DNA of 64,000 bases from Lineolata rhizophorae (lineage: Eukaryota; Ascomycota; Dothideomycetes; Lineolatales; Lineolataceae), in assembly GCA_010093515.1 (NCBI GenBank), contig MU001674.1, forward strand, positions 668,246-732,245, in the 5' to 3' direction. This document shows positions 1 through 12,751 of this stretch, in pieces; position 1 is the first letter of the stretch, and every line of letters starts with the position of its first letter. The translations under genes and the position numbers were made by a program. Under the pieces are notes generated by a model. It saw only the letters and a list, made by a program, of their open reading frames with translations. It did not search any database and had not been told where the DNA came from.

Positions 1-1913
1 CCGCCCCTGACGGCATTCTCGCTCGAGTCGCACGTTTCTCATCATCGGCGACATGCTGCCGTTCTACATACCCTCGTACGAGCGATATTGGAGAAAGGCA
101 AGGAGATTTCCGCGGGCCGGCACGAAGGTTGAGACTAAGGCTGGTGATCTACGGCGTAGCGCCCGGGGCCAAGGCGGGCCGAATCGCGAAGAGCGACGGG
201 ACGACGGCGGGCGGGGCCCAGCGGGCGCTACGGGCTTGGGCCATTGGCCCGCCCAGCGGCCGCCCGCCGCGCCGCTGCCGCCCGCAGTGAACTACACCAC
301 CCGTCATCGTACGGTCGCGCCGGCTTGGCGGCGACGACGTGCCTCGAGCCCGCGGCTGCTGGCGTAGGCCGCGATGCCTGCGTTGGGCCTCTGCGGGGAG
401 TGGGGGGCGTGTGCGGGGTTCCGCAGCCGCCGAAAGGGAGGCACAGTAGCACGTCAATCTTCAGCTCGAGGGTCCTGGCCGGCGGCGCCAGGCACCCACG
501 CTGCCGTGCCACCCTGTCCGAGAGGGACGCAGGCTGCCTGCTCGGCTGCTGCCAGCCTGGCGCTACAAATGAGGCAGACCTGGCAACCATACCGGCATGC
601 ACGCCATACCAGCGCCCGTGGCTGCAAAGCTGCGCTGGGGGGGGCAGCGGTGCTGGGCAGTCCGGTGGCTGCTTTGCCCAACTAGGAAGCCGGCCGCCGA
701 TGCGGCTCAAACTGGCCAATGAGCGGCAGCCGTGTGCCTCCCTGATGCGAACCTGCCGCTCCCTGCGTCCATCCTCTACCACGGCACGCCGTGCGGAGCA
801 CTCCGTACCTGCACCCCTTCCCCTTCCCGCATGTAACGGGGCCTCACCTTCGCGGGCCCGCCTTCAGCTCGCGTTCGAGCCTTCAGCCACTCTCCGCCCA
901 CCAGCACGCCTCCCACCGCGGCGCCTCCTTTCTCGCCTATCCATGCCCGGCCCCTCCCAGTTCGCTGGACTGGGTCCGCCCGCAGCCCGCCTGCTTCGCT
1001 CTGCCGATGGATGACTTCCCCCTGCTCCCGTCTGGGCGGCGCGGCCAGACACCCAAGGCCGTCCCACTGGGCCTGACGCCGCGATGTGATCTGCGCATCA
1101 TTCCTCGCTTTCGGGAGCCCATGCGCCGTGGCCGGCCCTTGCCGTGGCCTTCGGTCGCGCGGCCCAGCCCGGACGGCGTCGAGGCGTCCACGGATGACCA
1201 TGTTCTGTTAATGCCAAGCACACCGATGCGGGAAACGCCATACCCTGGAGGGCTGTGAGCGTCGGCAACGTGCAGCAGTTGGGCCGGAAATCACCGGTCA
1301 AACGGCCCCCCAAATCTGGATTCTAGTGGCCGCTTGTAGACCACCCATGAATATTCCCACCCCCCTCTTGAGAATGTTGCGGCTCTTTTGCTCCGCCTAT
1401 TTGCAGCATGTGGATGAGACAGATAAATTCGTGGTGGACGTCCTGTTGTGATGCCGCTCTTCTTCCCTCAAAGGGGCGCAGCAGCAATTCTTCCCTGCAC
1501 TCTATCCTGCGAGCCTGCACAGCAACTGCCGCCGTTCGCCCTACCAAACGCCCCATCCGTGCACCGCCTCACTTATCCATCTATCCATTGCGACTGGATG
1601 TCACCGTCCTTTTCCCGGCTCTCCACTGTATACATTCGCTCGACGGTATATAATCTTTCCCCCAACGGGTGAAAACTTGCCGTCAGCACAGTCGAACTCC
1701 AACAAATGTGTGTCCAGCACCCTTCTCAATCCTCTATATTTTCTTCTCAGTTGCTTATGGTCGACGACCAGCACCTGCACGGAACTCCACCAAAGTGGCG
1801 AGGAGGCCCTGCCCATTACAATTGTCGAGTCACTTGAAAGTTCTTGATAACGTCACCGCTCAGCGACCTTCTCAATCGAGTTGTTGCTTTGCTTTTATTG
1901 TGCAAAGTGCGCA
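1..1913. other. GC-rich upstream region without a supported gene
   Basis: No reading frame here has a recognisable domain; the open frames overlap on both strands, as expected from high GC. A TATA-like TATATAA lies near 1647-1653, about 260 bases upstream of the zinc-finger gene start, in a CT-rich context, so the right part is probably that gene's promoter and 5' leader. The left 1.2 kb may be the far end of an intergenic region that continues outside the window. Confidence 0.5.
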
Positions 1914-3518
1914 ATGGCGATCGAAACTTGCAGCGCTTTCTCGGATCTTCCGCAAATCGAGTTATACGCCCAAGATGAGCGCGCGTACGGTTCTGGAAGC
2001 GTAGGCCCGCTGCCCTGGACATGGGAGCATCACCGCATGAACGGTATGCAGCGGTTCATGAGCGAGTCTTCATTCCAGTCAGGATTGCGTTACGACGATC
2101 CTGGAACACTGCATGGGAGCCAACAAATTTGTCCGTTGTTTGACTTCAAGCGACCTCACGAGCCGACTGGACCTTGGCCAGACCCTTTTAGGTCGTGCTC
2201 GCCCGATCGCGCCACTATTTCTTCGTCCCAAAACAGCGTCGGTCCTCATCACCACGACGAGGCCTCTCCTGCCGATCTTAGCAGCCCACGGTCGCCCTTT
2301 AAGATGCCCGACTACAGCGCGGCTATTCACCATCTGTCCGCCTTCCCGGAGAGTGTTTCGAGCTACAGGTACGCCCCGGACTCAGCATGCGGCGGCGGCG
2401 ATTGCATCGCGCTAGCCCAAATTCAACACTATCCGGATGAATGTCCAGAGCCGATTGAAGAACTCAAGCTCGACGAGTACCCAGAACCGGAGTCCGAATA
2501 CTACTCTGAGCCGCATCTGCAGTTCCACAGCAATGTGGATATCGCTGAGGACGTCAAGTGCGTACATCCAGACGAGGGACTAGGCGAGAGCATCCACGAC
2601 GCCGAATCTCAGCTTTCGTCTCGTTCCGACGTGGACGAGGTCGATGATATGGTTGTGGGCCACGACGATCCTGACTCCGACCAAGAATATAAGCCACGGT
2701 CGCCCACGACGAAGCGTGGCCGTCGGCGGGCGTCGAACTCGAGCACTAATTCAGGCAAAGGCACTTCCAACAAGCGCAACCACGGTCGCAAGGCCAGCGG
2801 CGGCACCAATGGCCCCACCCACCGGGTCGTCAAGACGAAGAAGGCCAAGGCGTCGAACCACGGTTCCGGGATCGGCAGCAGCGCCGCGGTTGGGACGAGC
2901 GGCGCCAACGGCGAGAGCAGCGTCACCAACAGCAGCGGCAACAACGCCGCCTCCTTCGCTCTACGCCCGTTCCCATGCACGCTCGCGCAGTACGGATGCG
3001 AGTCCACCTTCACGTCTAAGAACGAGTGGAAGCGCCATGTGAGCACCCAGCACATCAAGCTCGGCTACTGGCGCTGCGACCTCTGCCGCGACTCGGCCTC
3101 CAGCAATCCCAACGACTTCAACCGCAAGGACCTCTTCACCCAACACCTGCGCCGGATGCACTTCCGGCCGGCTGAATCGTCCGGCTCGAGCTCCAAGTCT
3201 ATCGCGACCACCACGGCCGTTGTGTCCGAGGACAACCTCTCGCAGCATCAGACGCGCTGCTACAGGCGCCTGCGGGCCCCGCCGCAGAGGTCGGCCTGCC
3301 TCTTCTGTAGCGACAAGTTCGAGTCCTGGGACGAGCGCATGGAGCACGTGGGCAAGCACATGGAGACGTTTCGTAAGAGGAACCAGGCCGTTCCCGAGCT
3401 GGCCACCTGGAACGAGGATCCCGACCTACACGATTACCTAGAGCACCAGGGGCTTGTGGTCGCTAACATTAATGGGAAGCTCACCCTGGGAGATGGAGTG
3501 CCGTTGGACGAGAAGTGA
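1914..3518 (+). CDS. C2H2 zinc-finger protein, putative transcription factor
   Basis: Single-exon frame of 534 codons. The ATG at 1914 (MAIETCSAF) is chosen; upstream in-frame codons are only non-ATG. The N-terminal two thirds are disordered and acidic (repeated Pro-Glu and Asp-Glu stretches), followed by a basic Lys/Arg/Ser/Gly region near residues 260-340 that could carry nuclear localisation signals. Three zinc-finger-like units follow: C-x6-C ending HVSTQH at about 355-381, WRCDLC ending HLRRMH at about 388-415, and ACLFC ending HVGKH at about 462-483. The wide C-C spacing and long linkers are usual for a fungal-specific group of C2H2 proteins with imperfect fingers. Nuclear DNA binding is inferred from the family; targets are unknown. 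It has no close neighbour and a large region on both sides, as is common for fungal regulators. Confidence 0.8.
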   Translation: MAIETCSAFSDLPQIELYAQDERAYGSGSVGPLPWTWEHHRMNGMQRFMSESSFQSGLRYDDPGTLHGSQQICPLFDFKRPHEPTGPWPDPFRSCSPDRATISSSQNSVGPHHHDEASPADLSSPRSPFKMPDYSAAIHHLSAFPESVSSYRYAPDSACGGGDCIALAQIQHYPDECPEPIEELKLDEYPEPESEYYSEPHLQFHSNVDIAEDVKCVHPDEGLGESIHDAESQLSSRSDVDEVDDMVVGHDDPDSDQEYKPRSPTTKRGRRRASNSSTNSGKGTSNKRNHGRKASGGTNGPTHRVVKTKKAKASNHGSGIGSSAAVGTSGANGESSVTNSSGNNAASFALRPFPCTLAQYGCESTFTSKNEWKRHVSTQHIKLGYWRCDLCRDSASSNPNDFNRKDLFTQHLRRMHFRPAESSGSSSKSIATTTAVVSEDNLSQHQTRCYRRLRAPPQRSACLFCSDKFESWDERMEHVGKHMETFRKRNQAVPELATWNEDPDLHDYLEHQGLVVANINGKLTLGDGVPLDEK

Positions 3519-6500
3519 GGGCAAGTACATCACCGCCGTCGTATACCGCTGGGAATTTGAGGATCTAGCCTCGTTTTGGATACCCCTGGTTGGTCTAGGA
3601 GTCTAGCTACTGATGTTCGTTGGGTTTCGTCCGTTTTCAAAGTTTTATTGACGAGGAATATAGCCGATCGCGTTTGTCGTGCCACAGATGATTTTCTATC
3701 TAAGCATTTCTCACGCTTGGAACTAATACCGGACACAAAAGTATTGGATTTCTAGAGGTTCTTCCTACTTGTTTACGGCTACCAATTCCCCATGGTAACA
3801 AACAATAGATGCCAATGAAAAAAAAATTGCTGTTCTTACTTGACCTCCACAAATCTAGGTACCACGTATATTGCGATGTTCTCTTCCGCAGTGCAGACCC
3901 GTTTTCCCTTGCTTTGCCATTGTCGCAATGCCCACTTCATTTTTCCCACTCGACTCAGACGCGCGCCCAATGCGTTGGTCAATGCGCACATGCAGGCCTT
4001 TCGCAGTAGTTTGTTTCTGTCGTCAAATAACTCAAGTTGCTAGGCGCAAAACAGAAAAGAAGGCGACTGCGACGGCAGACGAGGCAACCAACGGCCTGCT
4101 GTCGTTCCCCACCATCACCAGAGCACCGCAAGCGCCGGCTTGCTGCCTGCAAAGCCGGCGACGACACCTCGATGACCAACAACCCCCCGCACCGATTAGT
4201 AGGAAGCCTATAAAAAAAAGAATTCTTTCTACTTTCAGCTAGCTCATCGCATGTACGAGTCAAGGAGAGAATTCTGCCTTAGGCAGTTTCTTGTCTTCCG
4301 CAGAGCAGGGGTGCAAAAGCCCACTCAGATATCAAGTTACGCGGTGCATGGGATGCAGCGCGACTGTCTCAGTCGGCGTCTTCGCTTGGGCTGTCGCCAC
4401 GACCAGGTATCCAATCCATCAAGGGAACGACCACGGGGCACGAGGCCCGGGCCCGCGGCGCTTCAATCGCAGGCAGATTCCGCCCGCGCAACGCCACGAG
4501 TCGGCGGCTTTTGCGCCGCGCCTCTCATTCGTCGACAGCCATTAGCCTTGAGAAGGGTGGGGAAATGGGCTGCGCATACATACGTAGCAGTGACTTTCTG
4601 CTGCGGGACGATCCTTGTTGTACGTAGGTATGTGCGGTTGTCACCGCGGCCCGGATCTGGCTGACCGTTGAGACGAAGCGAAACCGTAAGGCGACGACAG
4701 TCGTAGGTGGCACGATTCGACCTCGCGAGCTGCAGCGCTTCTCATTTTTCCACTTATACTTCTTGTCTTGTATTAAGGCAAAGATGTCTGAATCGAAGTG
4801 CTTCTATGTGCGCAACACGGCCGCGGAGGTGCAACGTCGCGAATCACAGACAGCCCTATCAGTCAGTATGTATGTAGGTCTTTGCCGATTGCTCGATAGG
4901 GTAGGCCGGCGGGCGCGAGAGTGCCCAAGCGACCGGAATGCGGCATGCGGTCAGTCAACGCTTGCGCCCCAGCGGAAGGTTAGGTCGGAGATTGGCCCGG
5001 GGAAAGGACGCCTACATTGCCCACTGCTACCTATGTACTCACCCCATGCCACGCGAGCCGGCGCGCGAAGTCGCGAACTGCTGATCAGAGCGCCGCGTCG
5101 TTGCTGCGCTTCGCCAGGCAGCAGAGCGGGTGCCAGGAAGATGCCTTATTCATGCACGTCTTTGCGCGGCTGTATCCGGATCCCGCAACCGCTTCCGTCC
5201 ACGCCGATCTAGCGCCCGCTCTTGCAGCCTGTCTCCGCCCCGGTTGTGGCTCAGTTGTGGCACCCTGAAGGTCACGATGGGTCATGACGTTCGTTTCTTT
5301 TGAGGGCGCGGGCCTGGTGGATCGAGCCCAAGCTGCATGCTGCCTAGCCCGCCCGTTTGCCTCGCTCCGACGCGCGCGCTTCGCCTCATGGCTGCGCCCA
5401 CCGCCAGACGACCGGCAGTGTGGGCGGTTTGTGACTGGTAAATGGCGAAGCCCGGGGTGGTCCCCATGGCGCAACCTCTCCTCGTTGGTGCTAGCGCCTC
5501 TTGGCCCAACCGAGCCCGGCTTCCCTCCCTCGGTGCCCTGGTGCCTCGCTTCCCCTACTGTATGGACCTCTGTAAGAGTCAACGGAGCCGCAAGGAACTT
5601 GGAGCCGAACGGTCACCTCCACGTCCTGTACCCTGCCTTGCCGCTATTCCCGCCAACCCTGGCGTAACGCACACTGCAGGGAATAGAAGGAGCCCAATGT
5701 CAAGGAGCATTCAGCTCTCCTCCCAAGACGGCATGAATTTCCGCCAAGCCAGACCCCCTTGGAGAAGCTGGGACCTCTACTGTACTTACCCCTGACTGCG
5801 CGGGGAGAGCCAGTTCAACGGTGTCTACGGAGTAGGAAGAGGTATGTTGTCCGATCCCATTTGATTGACTCGGGTTCTTTTTGCTATGTATCCCAAAACA
5901 GAGCTTTCGCGGGCAGTACCACTAACTTTACTAATCTCCGCACTTAGATACATTGCCTTTCCATACCTTTTGAACCACGCGGGACTCTCTACTACATTGG
6001 ACCGTGAAATGGGGGTTGAGTAATACGTGCCGCTCGCATGCGCGGTCTTTTGCTCTGTTCTCAGAGCTGAAGAGATTGCCGGCCTCTTGGGGGCCGGAAA
6101 TGGGCGGCCAGTAGTCGTCGGGTCGGTTGCCGCAATTGCGAAAGGTTTGCGCGCTGACTGCCTGCGCGTGCTAGGGCGTGGATCGAGCATACGAAAAAGC
6201 CATGTTGAGAAACGATCGCCGGGCGTGAGAAAAACTGTTTTTCTTTGAGATCTAGAACTTGCTTGTTCGAGAAAGCACATCCCGATCTCCTCCCGTGGCC
6301 GGGCCGCCGCGCTGCGAAGCAAAGCGTTCCGCTTTTATTGACTTTTCTTTTTCTTTACCTTTCCCTTTTTCCCTCCCTCCTTGTGGCCGATTATGCCGGA
6401 CCGCATATAGTGAACCTTAATTCCTTTTCTATATTTAGCCGGTGGGAGTCTCTGTGCCGGCGCCGAGGTGATCGCACCCGGCAGGGTGGAAATCACTCCG

Positions 6501-9472
6501 CAACGCTCAATGGGCGGCGACAGCAAGGCACGCCATCGGCTCCAGCCACAAGCGGCCTAGGGCATTACAGTACACGTGATGATGGACATGGTATGGCTGG
6601 AGGGGGCTCCGCCGAGCGGAGCTGCAGGCCGGGCGGTGTTCGTGGGACCAACCATGGGCCGCGCTTATCGAGATGCTAGCCATCCATTGGGCGACCGTTG
6701 CAGGCACAATGTTGGAAAAAAGGCGGCTTGCACAGACACTGCGGCCGAAAGCCCGAGGTGTCGGACGACAGGGCAGAACGGCGCGTGATTAACGCAGAAC
6801 GCGCGTTGCGCTACCGGCAGCGAGCAGTTGCGTCCTCGTCGCAATGATCATGCTAGATGATGGCAATGAGCAGACGGTGGGCAAGAAGATGACTGCCGGC
6901 TTCAGCTATCGTGGTCTGCCCCCTCTGCCCCCCGGGTTGTGCTCTTAGCCGCCTGTGTAACAGAGGCATTTACCAATTGAACTTCGCCATTGCTGAAGTG
7001 CGATGTTGGATCGCGTGGGGCGCAAGAGAAGGCAGAATGACATTTGGGATTTCACTTGTAAATCGAGGTCGAGCTCAAAGTCACGATTGACCCGAGGCAT
7101 TCCAGAACGGGAATCCGCCTGCAGCTTTGTATTACTGAACAGCGGTGGGGGCGTTCCGTCACAAAACCGCCTGGGACCGGCAGTGGCTGTCTTGTCAGGG
7201 TACAGGGGCCGGGCCCAAGATTCGCCTGGCTGTGAGACTCAGCTTTCCCCACGCGCAACTGTATGGGTGGCAAACCACTCACTGAACAGACATGTCCGAG
7301 AAACAAGTGAAGGCGTCCAGTGACCACGTAACGGCACAGTGGGCGAAATGCTACTGTTACCCACACGGAGTTTTTTTTTGTATATCCCCTCAACCGGTAC
7401 GCCTGCAGATGTGGTATGCACCGTGTGTGTGAAACACAACGCACCGTAGACGCGGTTGAGAACGAGCGATTGGTAGAAGTGAGTCCCAGCACCCAGAGTG
7501 AATCGTAGCTAGGCGTTGTTGAGTGTGGGTGACGGGCCGTTTCGTGGTAGCTGCCCCGGCCGTAGGTGTGAGACAGGGCAGTGATACATAGACTTTGGAG
7601 ACGCGGCGCGGGATGCAGGCGCTAGAAGGCATGCAGAAGCTTGGGGAGAAGGCGGGTTGAGGCTAGCGTGAGTCTCAATCTGTGGAACCACTCCCATGTC
7701 AAGCCACAAGGCGTGGACCATGTCGACGGGAGACCAGGAGAACCTACCGCTCACATTTTTGTTTTTCAGCACATCCATATGCAGCAGGAAAACTCTGAAC
7801 CTGGAGACCCGGGGTGTTGGTATGTACGGTTTTCAGGGGCTAGCGATTTGATTGGACGACAAAGCACTTATCGTACCTTTCGCCGCCGGCCTCTAAGTAA
7901 TTGATTTCATCCAACGGCATCTACTCTAGGGAAACAATAGGCGGTGGCGTTCCACTCCAGACACCATTTGATCTGTGTGTTCTACATCCAATCGCCCGCA
8001 GCGCCGATCGGCTCTCGCAAAATGAGGCCTCTGCGGCCCAGGGTATTGTTCCCAGGCGCTTTAACTTCAACAGCGCTTTTCTCAGCCGGAAAAAATTTCT
8101 ACGCCACTTGTAGGTTAAAGTAGCGATCATTTGCTTCGGTTCCCCACGCTGATCCAAATTTTCGGCGGGACAGTCGTTTCCATCGTAGTATCATCTGGAC
8201 CCGGCCGAGCTATGCAGCTCAGCGCGATTGGATGAAGCCGTCGACATGCCCTGACCAGCGGCGGCGCCTCTGCAAGTCTCAGCTGCCGACCTACCCAGTG
8301 CTCTCTCACTGGCCGACTCCCTCCTCCAGACCGGCGCCATGTATGTACCAAGTTGCAACGAAACGCACACGGGGTGCGACCGCCGACAGATCGACCGAGA
8401 ACCACGACGCCTTTTCGCGCCCACACTGCTTCGCCGGGGAAGTAAAACGGTAGGTTGCCCGCTAAAAGTGGGCGCCGCCCTAACAACAAGGCCTAGTCAT
8501 TCGAAAGGTTTGCAAAAAAGACGTGGGCCTATTGTTTGACTTGTCGCGGCAGTCAGACCGGGGCGAAGTTTGAGGTCCTCGGTGTGTGTGTGTGTGTGTA
8601 GGCTGCAGCCGAGCATCGCAGGCGCGATCCGCTGCAACTTGGGTTAGCAATGAATGCGGGTTCGGATTGGATCACGCCATTTGGATGGGACATTGGGCTC
8701 ATCCTTCGCAATCTTAGACTCTGGTTGACGTGGTTTCTCTGGGCGAAAAGATTCGCCTTCTGAAGCCGGCAATTGAATTGCCAAACAGGAGGGTCCAACT
8801 TCCGCGGTGTCGCGATGAGGGCGCCGGTCATGTAGGCGGCAAGGCATTATGAAGGCAATCACAATCGGTTCCACCGGAACGAATACGTATGATGTCGCAA
8901 ATGAAACTGGGCCAGCTGATAATGATGTTAAGGGTTTCTATCCACATATTGCCTACTTTCTGCCTCAACAGGGTAGACGCGGCACTACGCCGCCGGCTAT
9001 CGAACTGTAGGGCTGGAGACAAAAATCTAACAAACATGATGTTTTCGCCACTAGCCACAGCTAGAGCAGGAGGCAACTCCAGGCGAAACTCTTGAACGCA
9101 GCATTTTGAATGTCAACCTGGAGGGGGGCATTGGAGACTGCCGCCTAGTCTTGTCCAATACAGATAACCAAAGAAAAGAGTGCACTGAAACCAAAATGCA
9201 GACGTCAATAGACGCCTTCCGCTTGATGCTTTGTGATGCTACTCGCGTGGCCTCACTCTAATACCCCTTTTCCTGAATTACAGGCCAACTGGTAGCAATA
9301 TTCAATGGGAAAAAACAGAAAAAGAGAAAGAAAAACCATTCCCTCAGTCAAGAACCACAAGACATTATAACTGGAAATTGTCCCAGCACAGAAAATGAAA
9401 GTGTCGAAGTGCACGCCCTGAAGCCAACAAACTTTTTTGCACTGCACAGAATCAGCATCGCCAACATCTTCG
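3519..9472. other. 6-kb intergenic region, no gene supported
   Basis: I found no frame with a recognisable domain, splice-consistent exons or codon pattern like the neighbours. It contains short A-runs, a (GT)n tract at about 8582-8599, and mixed GC-rich and AT-rich stretches. It ends between the 3' ends of two convergent genes. Non-coding RNA or long 3' UTRs cannot be excluded from sequence alone. Confidence 0.45.
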
Positions 9473-12400
9473 TTACTTGGGGTATCTGGTCTTCTCAGAA
9501 CCCGCATCAGGACTGTACGCTCCCGAGTCCTCAGTGTTCTCATCCGCGTCCTCCACACGGGCATGTTTGTCGGCAGTCGAGGACGTACGGTCCGAAACCA
9601 CGCTGGAAATGGCAACACCGCTCGACATCTCGTCGTCCGCGGCCTCATCCTCCCAATGTACACGCTTCTTCCCCTGCGAAGCTGACGAGAGGTCGGAGGC
9701 CCAGACTTTGTCGACTTCCTCCCGAAAGACCGGGTTCACCCTCTCAGGTCGGTGCGACTCCTTCGAACGGTTAGGCTCGTGCGCCGGCTTCCTACCACGC
9801 CTGGGCGCGGCTCCAACGGTCGGTTGACGATGATTTCTGGTGTCATCAGGAGGCGAGTCAGATCGACCGCGACCATGGTCATTGTGCTTGTGTCGTGACG
9901 ACCTGGACTCGGCCGGGCGGCGGTGCTCACCGACTTGCTCATTCCGACGAACGGTGTGCTGGCCTTCCCTGGAGCGGTTGTCCTCCCACGTGCGCTCCCG
10001 ACTTGGCTTGTACTCTTCTTCGATGCGAATCCTATCCTCGACATCATCGTAGATTCGCTTGACGCCGTAGCTAAGGGATTCAAGGCGTCGGAGCAAGCTC
10101 TTTGTTAAGGATTCTCCATCATCGTCGTCGTCGTCATTCTCGCGGTGCCGACGGCCTGACTTGCGACGGGAGTCATGGTAGCGCTCGGATCGCCTCCGCC
10201 TGTCTTCTGGCGACCGATCACGACGGGATCTACTGCTGTGATGTGAGTTGTAGTAATCGTCGTCAAAGCGAGGCTCACGTGGTCGATGGCTCCTAGGCTC
10301 TCCGCCACGCTCTACTAACACATGGCCTTGCAGAGGATGGTCACGCCTATAATCTCGGTCATGGTATTGGGCTTGACGAGCCGGACGCTCGGGAGGAACA
10401 TAACGAGCAGGCCTAAATGGGTCCGGGTGGCCCTGGAAAGGCGGCGGTGGGCGTGGGATTGAACGGCTAGGGGCTTGGGTTGGCGGGCTTGTGTACGAAA
10501 CGGTATTTCTCCTGCGAGGGAGCTCCCTATCCTCAGTGCCCCGTTGTTTACGTTTATAGTCCCACGACTCCAAGGTCGGCGGAGGTTGTAGTCCAGAAGA
10601 AGGCCTTGACTGTCGAGGTGGTGGAGGTGGTGGAGGCGGCGGCATACCCTGTTGTGGATAATAAGACCTCCTCGAGGAGTGCGCAGGGTCTCGGAGCAGA
10701 TCCGGATGAAGCCAATAAGAGTCACGACCAGGGCGATCTATTTTCAGGCTAGTATGCGCGTCGAAAGGAAGAAAAGCCAAATAAGAAATATTTTAGGAGT
10801 CATAAAACTCAATACAATACATACCGTGATGTCCCGCCTCGCGGTTGCTCGGTGGATCCCTAGGATCGCTAACTCGGCTTGATCCATAAGACTGCGCTGG
10901 GTTGTGGTACGTATGCCCCGCGCTATATCCAGCGTTTGGGCTCCGCGTATACTGCGGATAGGTCCCTGGCCCACTCTGAGTAGGCTTCGAAGGGTCTTGT
11001 TGTCGCGGTTGAGGTGGTGGCGGAGGCGGAGGTGGTGGTCGAGGCTGCGGTTGGATTGGAACTGCCGTATATGCTCCAGATACAGAATTGTACCGAGAGT
11101 GCGAAGCTTGTTGGGCATGGCCGTAAGCACCAGCATCATTGTGTCCACGTATTGTGGAGCCTCCAGGAAATGGATGCGCAGGTGCAGTAGTCTGGGTCGG
11201 CCCACTGTAGGGAACACCATACTGAAGGCCTGAGGTAGACTGTGAGCGCTTATGACTGCAACCTATTGAAGAAGTATGTCCATAGAATGGTCTAGGCTGT
11301 AGCAGAGGTGACCTAGGAGGCTGCTTAGATTCATGGCTTGTGGAGGCGTTCTTGGCCCGACCACTCGTTCCGTTGTCTCGAGGAGAAGCATGGTGATCTA
11401 GCTCTTGGTCTTGGGCCACTGGTTTCCGGAACTTCTTATTGTCCTGGTGTACTTGAACACTGCGCCTCGAAGACTCTGACCGAGGATCCGTCGGAACCGG
11501 ACCTTGGCCACGCTCATAGTGGTAGACATCATATTGAGGAGAGCCCTCTTTATGATCAGAATGATGTTGTGAGCGCTTGGGCTCTCTCGAGTATGTTTTA
11601 ATTTTTCGAGGCAATGCATCCCTCTGAGTCGCAGGGCAGTCACAATTGTGCACATAATAATGGTTGGAGGCGCATTTTGAAGTGTGCTGGCCTTCAAGAG
11701 AAGGAGGCGCGTTATAGTCACCTTGCACGGTTTGCATGGAGTGCCTTCTCACATGAGAGAATGGTGTCGGATGCGTGGCTATGAGCTCCGCAGCATGCAC
11801 GCGATCACGCTCCGATTGGGAACAGGTGTCTGCACGTCTCCTGGAAGAAGGGGGATCTTCGGGTTTTGTATGTTTGTCGTGTCTAGTGCGCCGCTCATAC
11901 TCCGCGTCCTCGGCGGCGAATGTACCCTTGGGAACGAACTTCCGGTGGATCTTGATTGTTTCAACAAAGCTAGCCGGTAGGTCGTTCTGGGAGCGTGACC
12001 CATGACTCTCTTCCTCCCCATTCTCGGATCCTGTACTTGATGATACGGAGGGCGAGTGGTCTAAGGTATTGCGACGGCTTTTTGAAGACCTTGCAGCCCT
12101 ACGACTTGAATCGGCCGGGCAGTCCGTATGATGATACACATCGGGCACGTAAGACAGCAAGGAAGGTTGCGGGGCGGGCGCTCCTGTAACAGAGCCTCTT
12201 GATGGCGCGGAGTGGGCCAAAGGGTTGTTAGGTCTCGTGCTCGTTCCTGCGTTTCTATGATTTTGATGAGATTTTGAAACTAGCGGAGGACCCTTCACCG
12301 TCCAACTAGATGGAGGAGGAACAATTGCGCTAGGCTGGTCTGGAGACAGTTTTGGAGGACGCGCTGGCGGAGGTGGTGGAGGTGGCGGTGGTGGCGGTGG

Positions 12401-12751
12401 TGGCGGCGGTGGCGGCGGTGGCGGCGGGTGATTTTGAGAGTCCCACAGCTCTGGTGCAGGCGCACGCCATGAAGCTTGGACCGACGCATATGCATACCCA
12501 TTCCAACCAGCATTGGGCTCTTGCGTGGCTGTATAATCAAAATTGTTGGCGTAGTTACCAATTGGAGGAGGCGGTGGTTGGATGTTGTGTGCTTGTTGCG
12601 AAGCAACGGTATAGCCGCCTAGCGTCGGGTTGAGTGGAGAGAGCTTGTTGGTTCTCGCAGGCATGGAATACGGGCGCGGAAGCGCGATGTATTTGCCATC
12701 CTTCGGTGGGCCACGCTTTATGTCATGGCTAGGATGATCTCGGGAGCCCAT
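9473..12751 (-). CDS. Proline- and arginine-rich disordered protein, function unknown
   Basis: Two coding exons, 12751-10825 and 10737-9473, joined over an 87-nt intron (GTATGT donor, ATAG acceptor), give about 1,063 aa starting MGSRDHPSHD. A second 120-nt intron-like segment (12754-12873) lies directly upstream. It keeps frame, so a longer product starting near 13021 is possible. The protein is mostly low complexity: an N-terminal PPPPP motif, a run of about 21 prolines near residue 130, another poly-Pro run before the intron, then a charged Arg/Asp/Ser-rich half (RSRRDRSPEDRRRRSERY). One short ordered-looking piece (LTKSLLRRLESLSYGVKRIY) stands out. No catalytic domain is visible. Poly-Pro runs suggest profilin, SH3 or WW partners and the Arg-rich half suggests RNA or phosphate binding, but both are inference. 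I do not recognise the family. Confidence 0.7.

Noticed and set aside
1-1260. Overlapping open frames of 140-256 codons at the window start
   Set aside because: Frames on both strands overlap almost completely and the compositions are Ala/Arg/Pro-rich without motifs.
5825-6322. 165-codon minus-strand open frame in the 6-kb intergenic region
   Set aside because: No domain, signal peptide or splice partner, and the amino-acid mix looks random.
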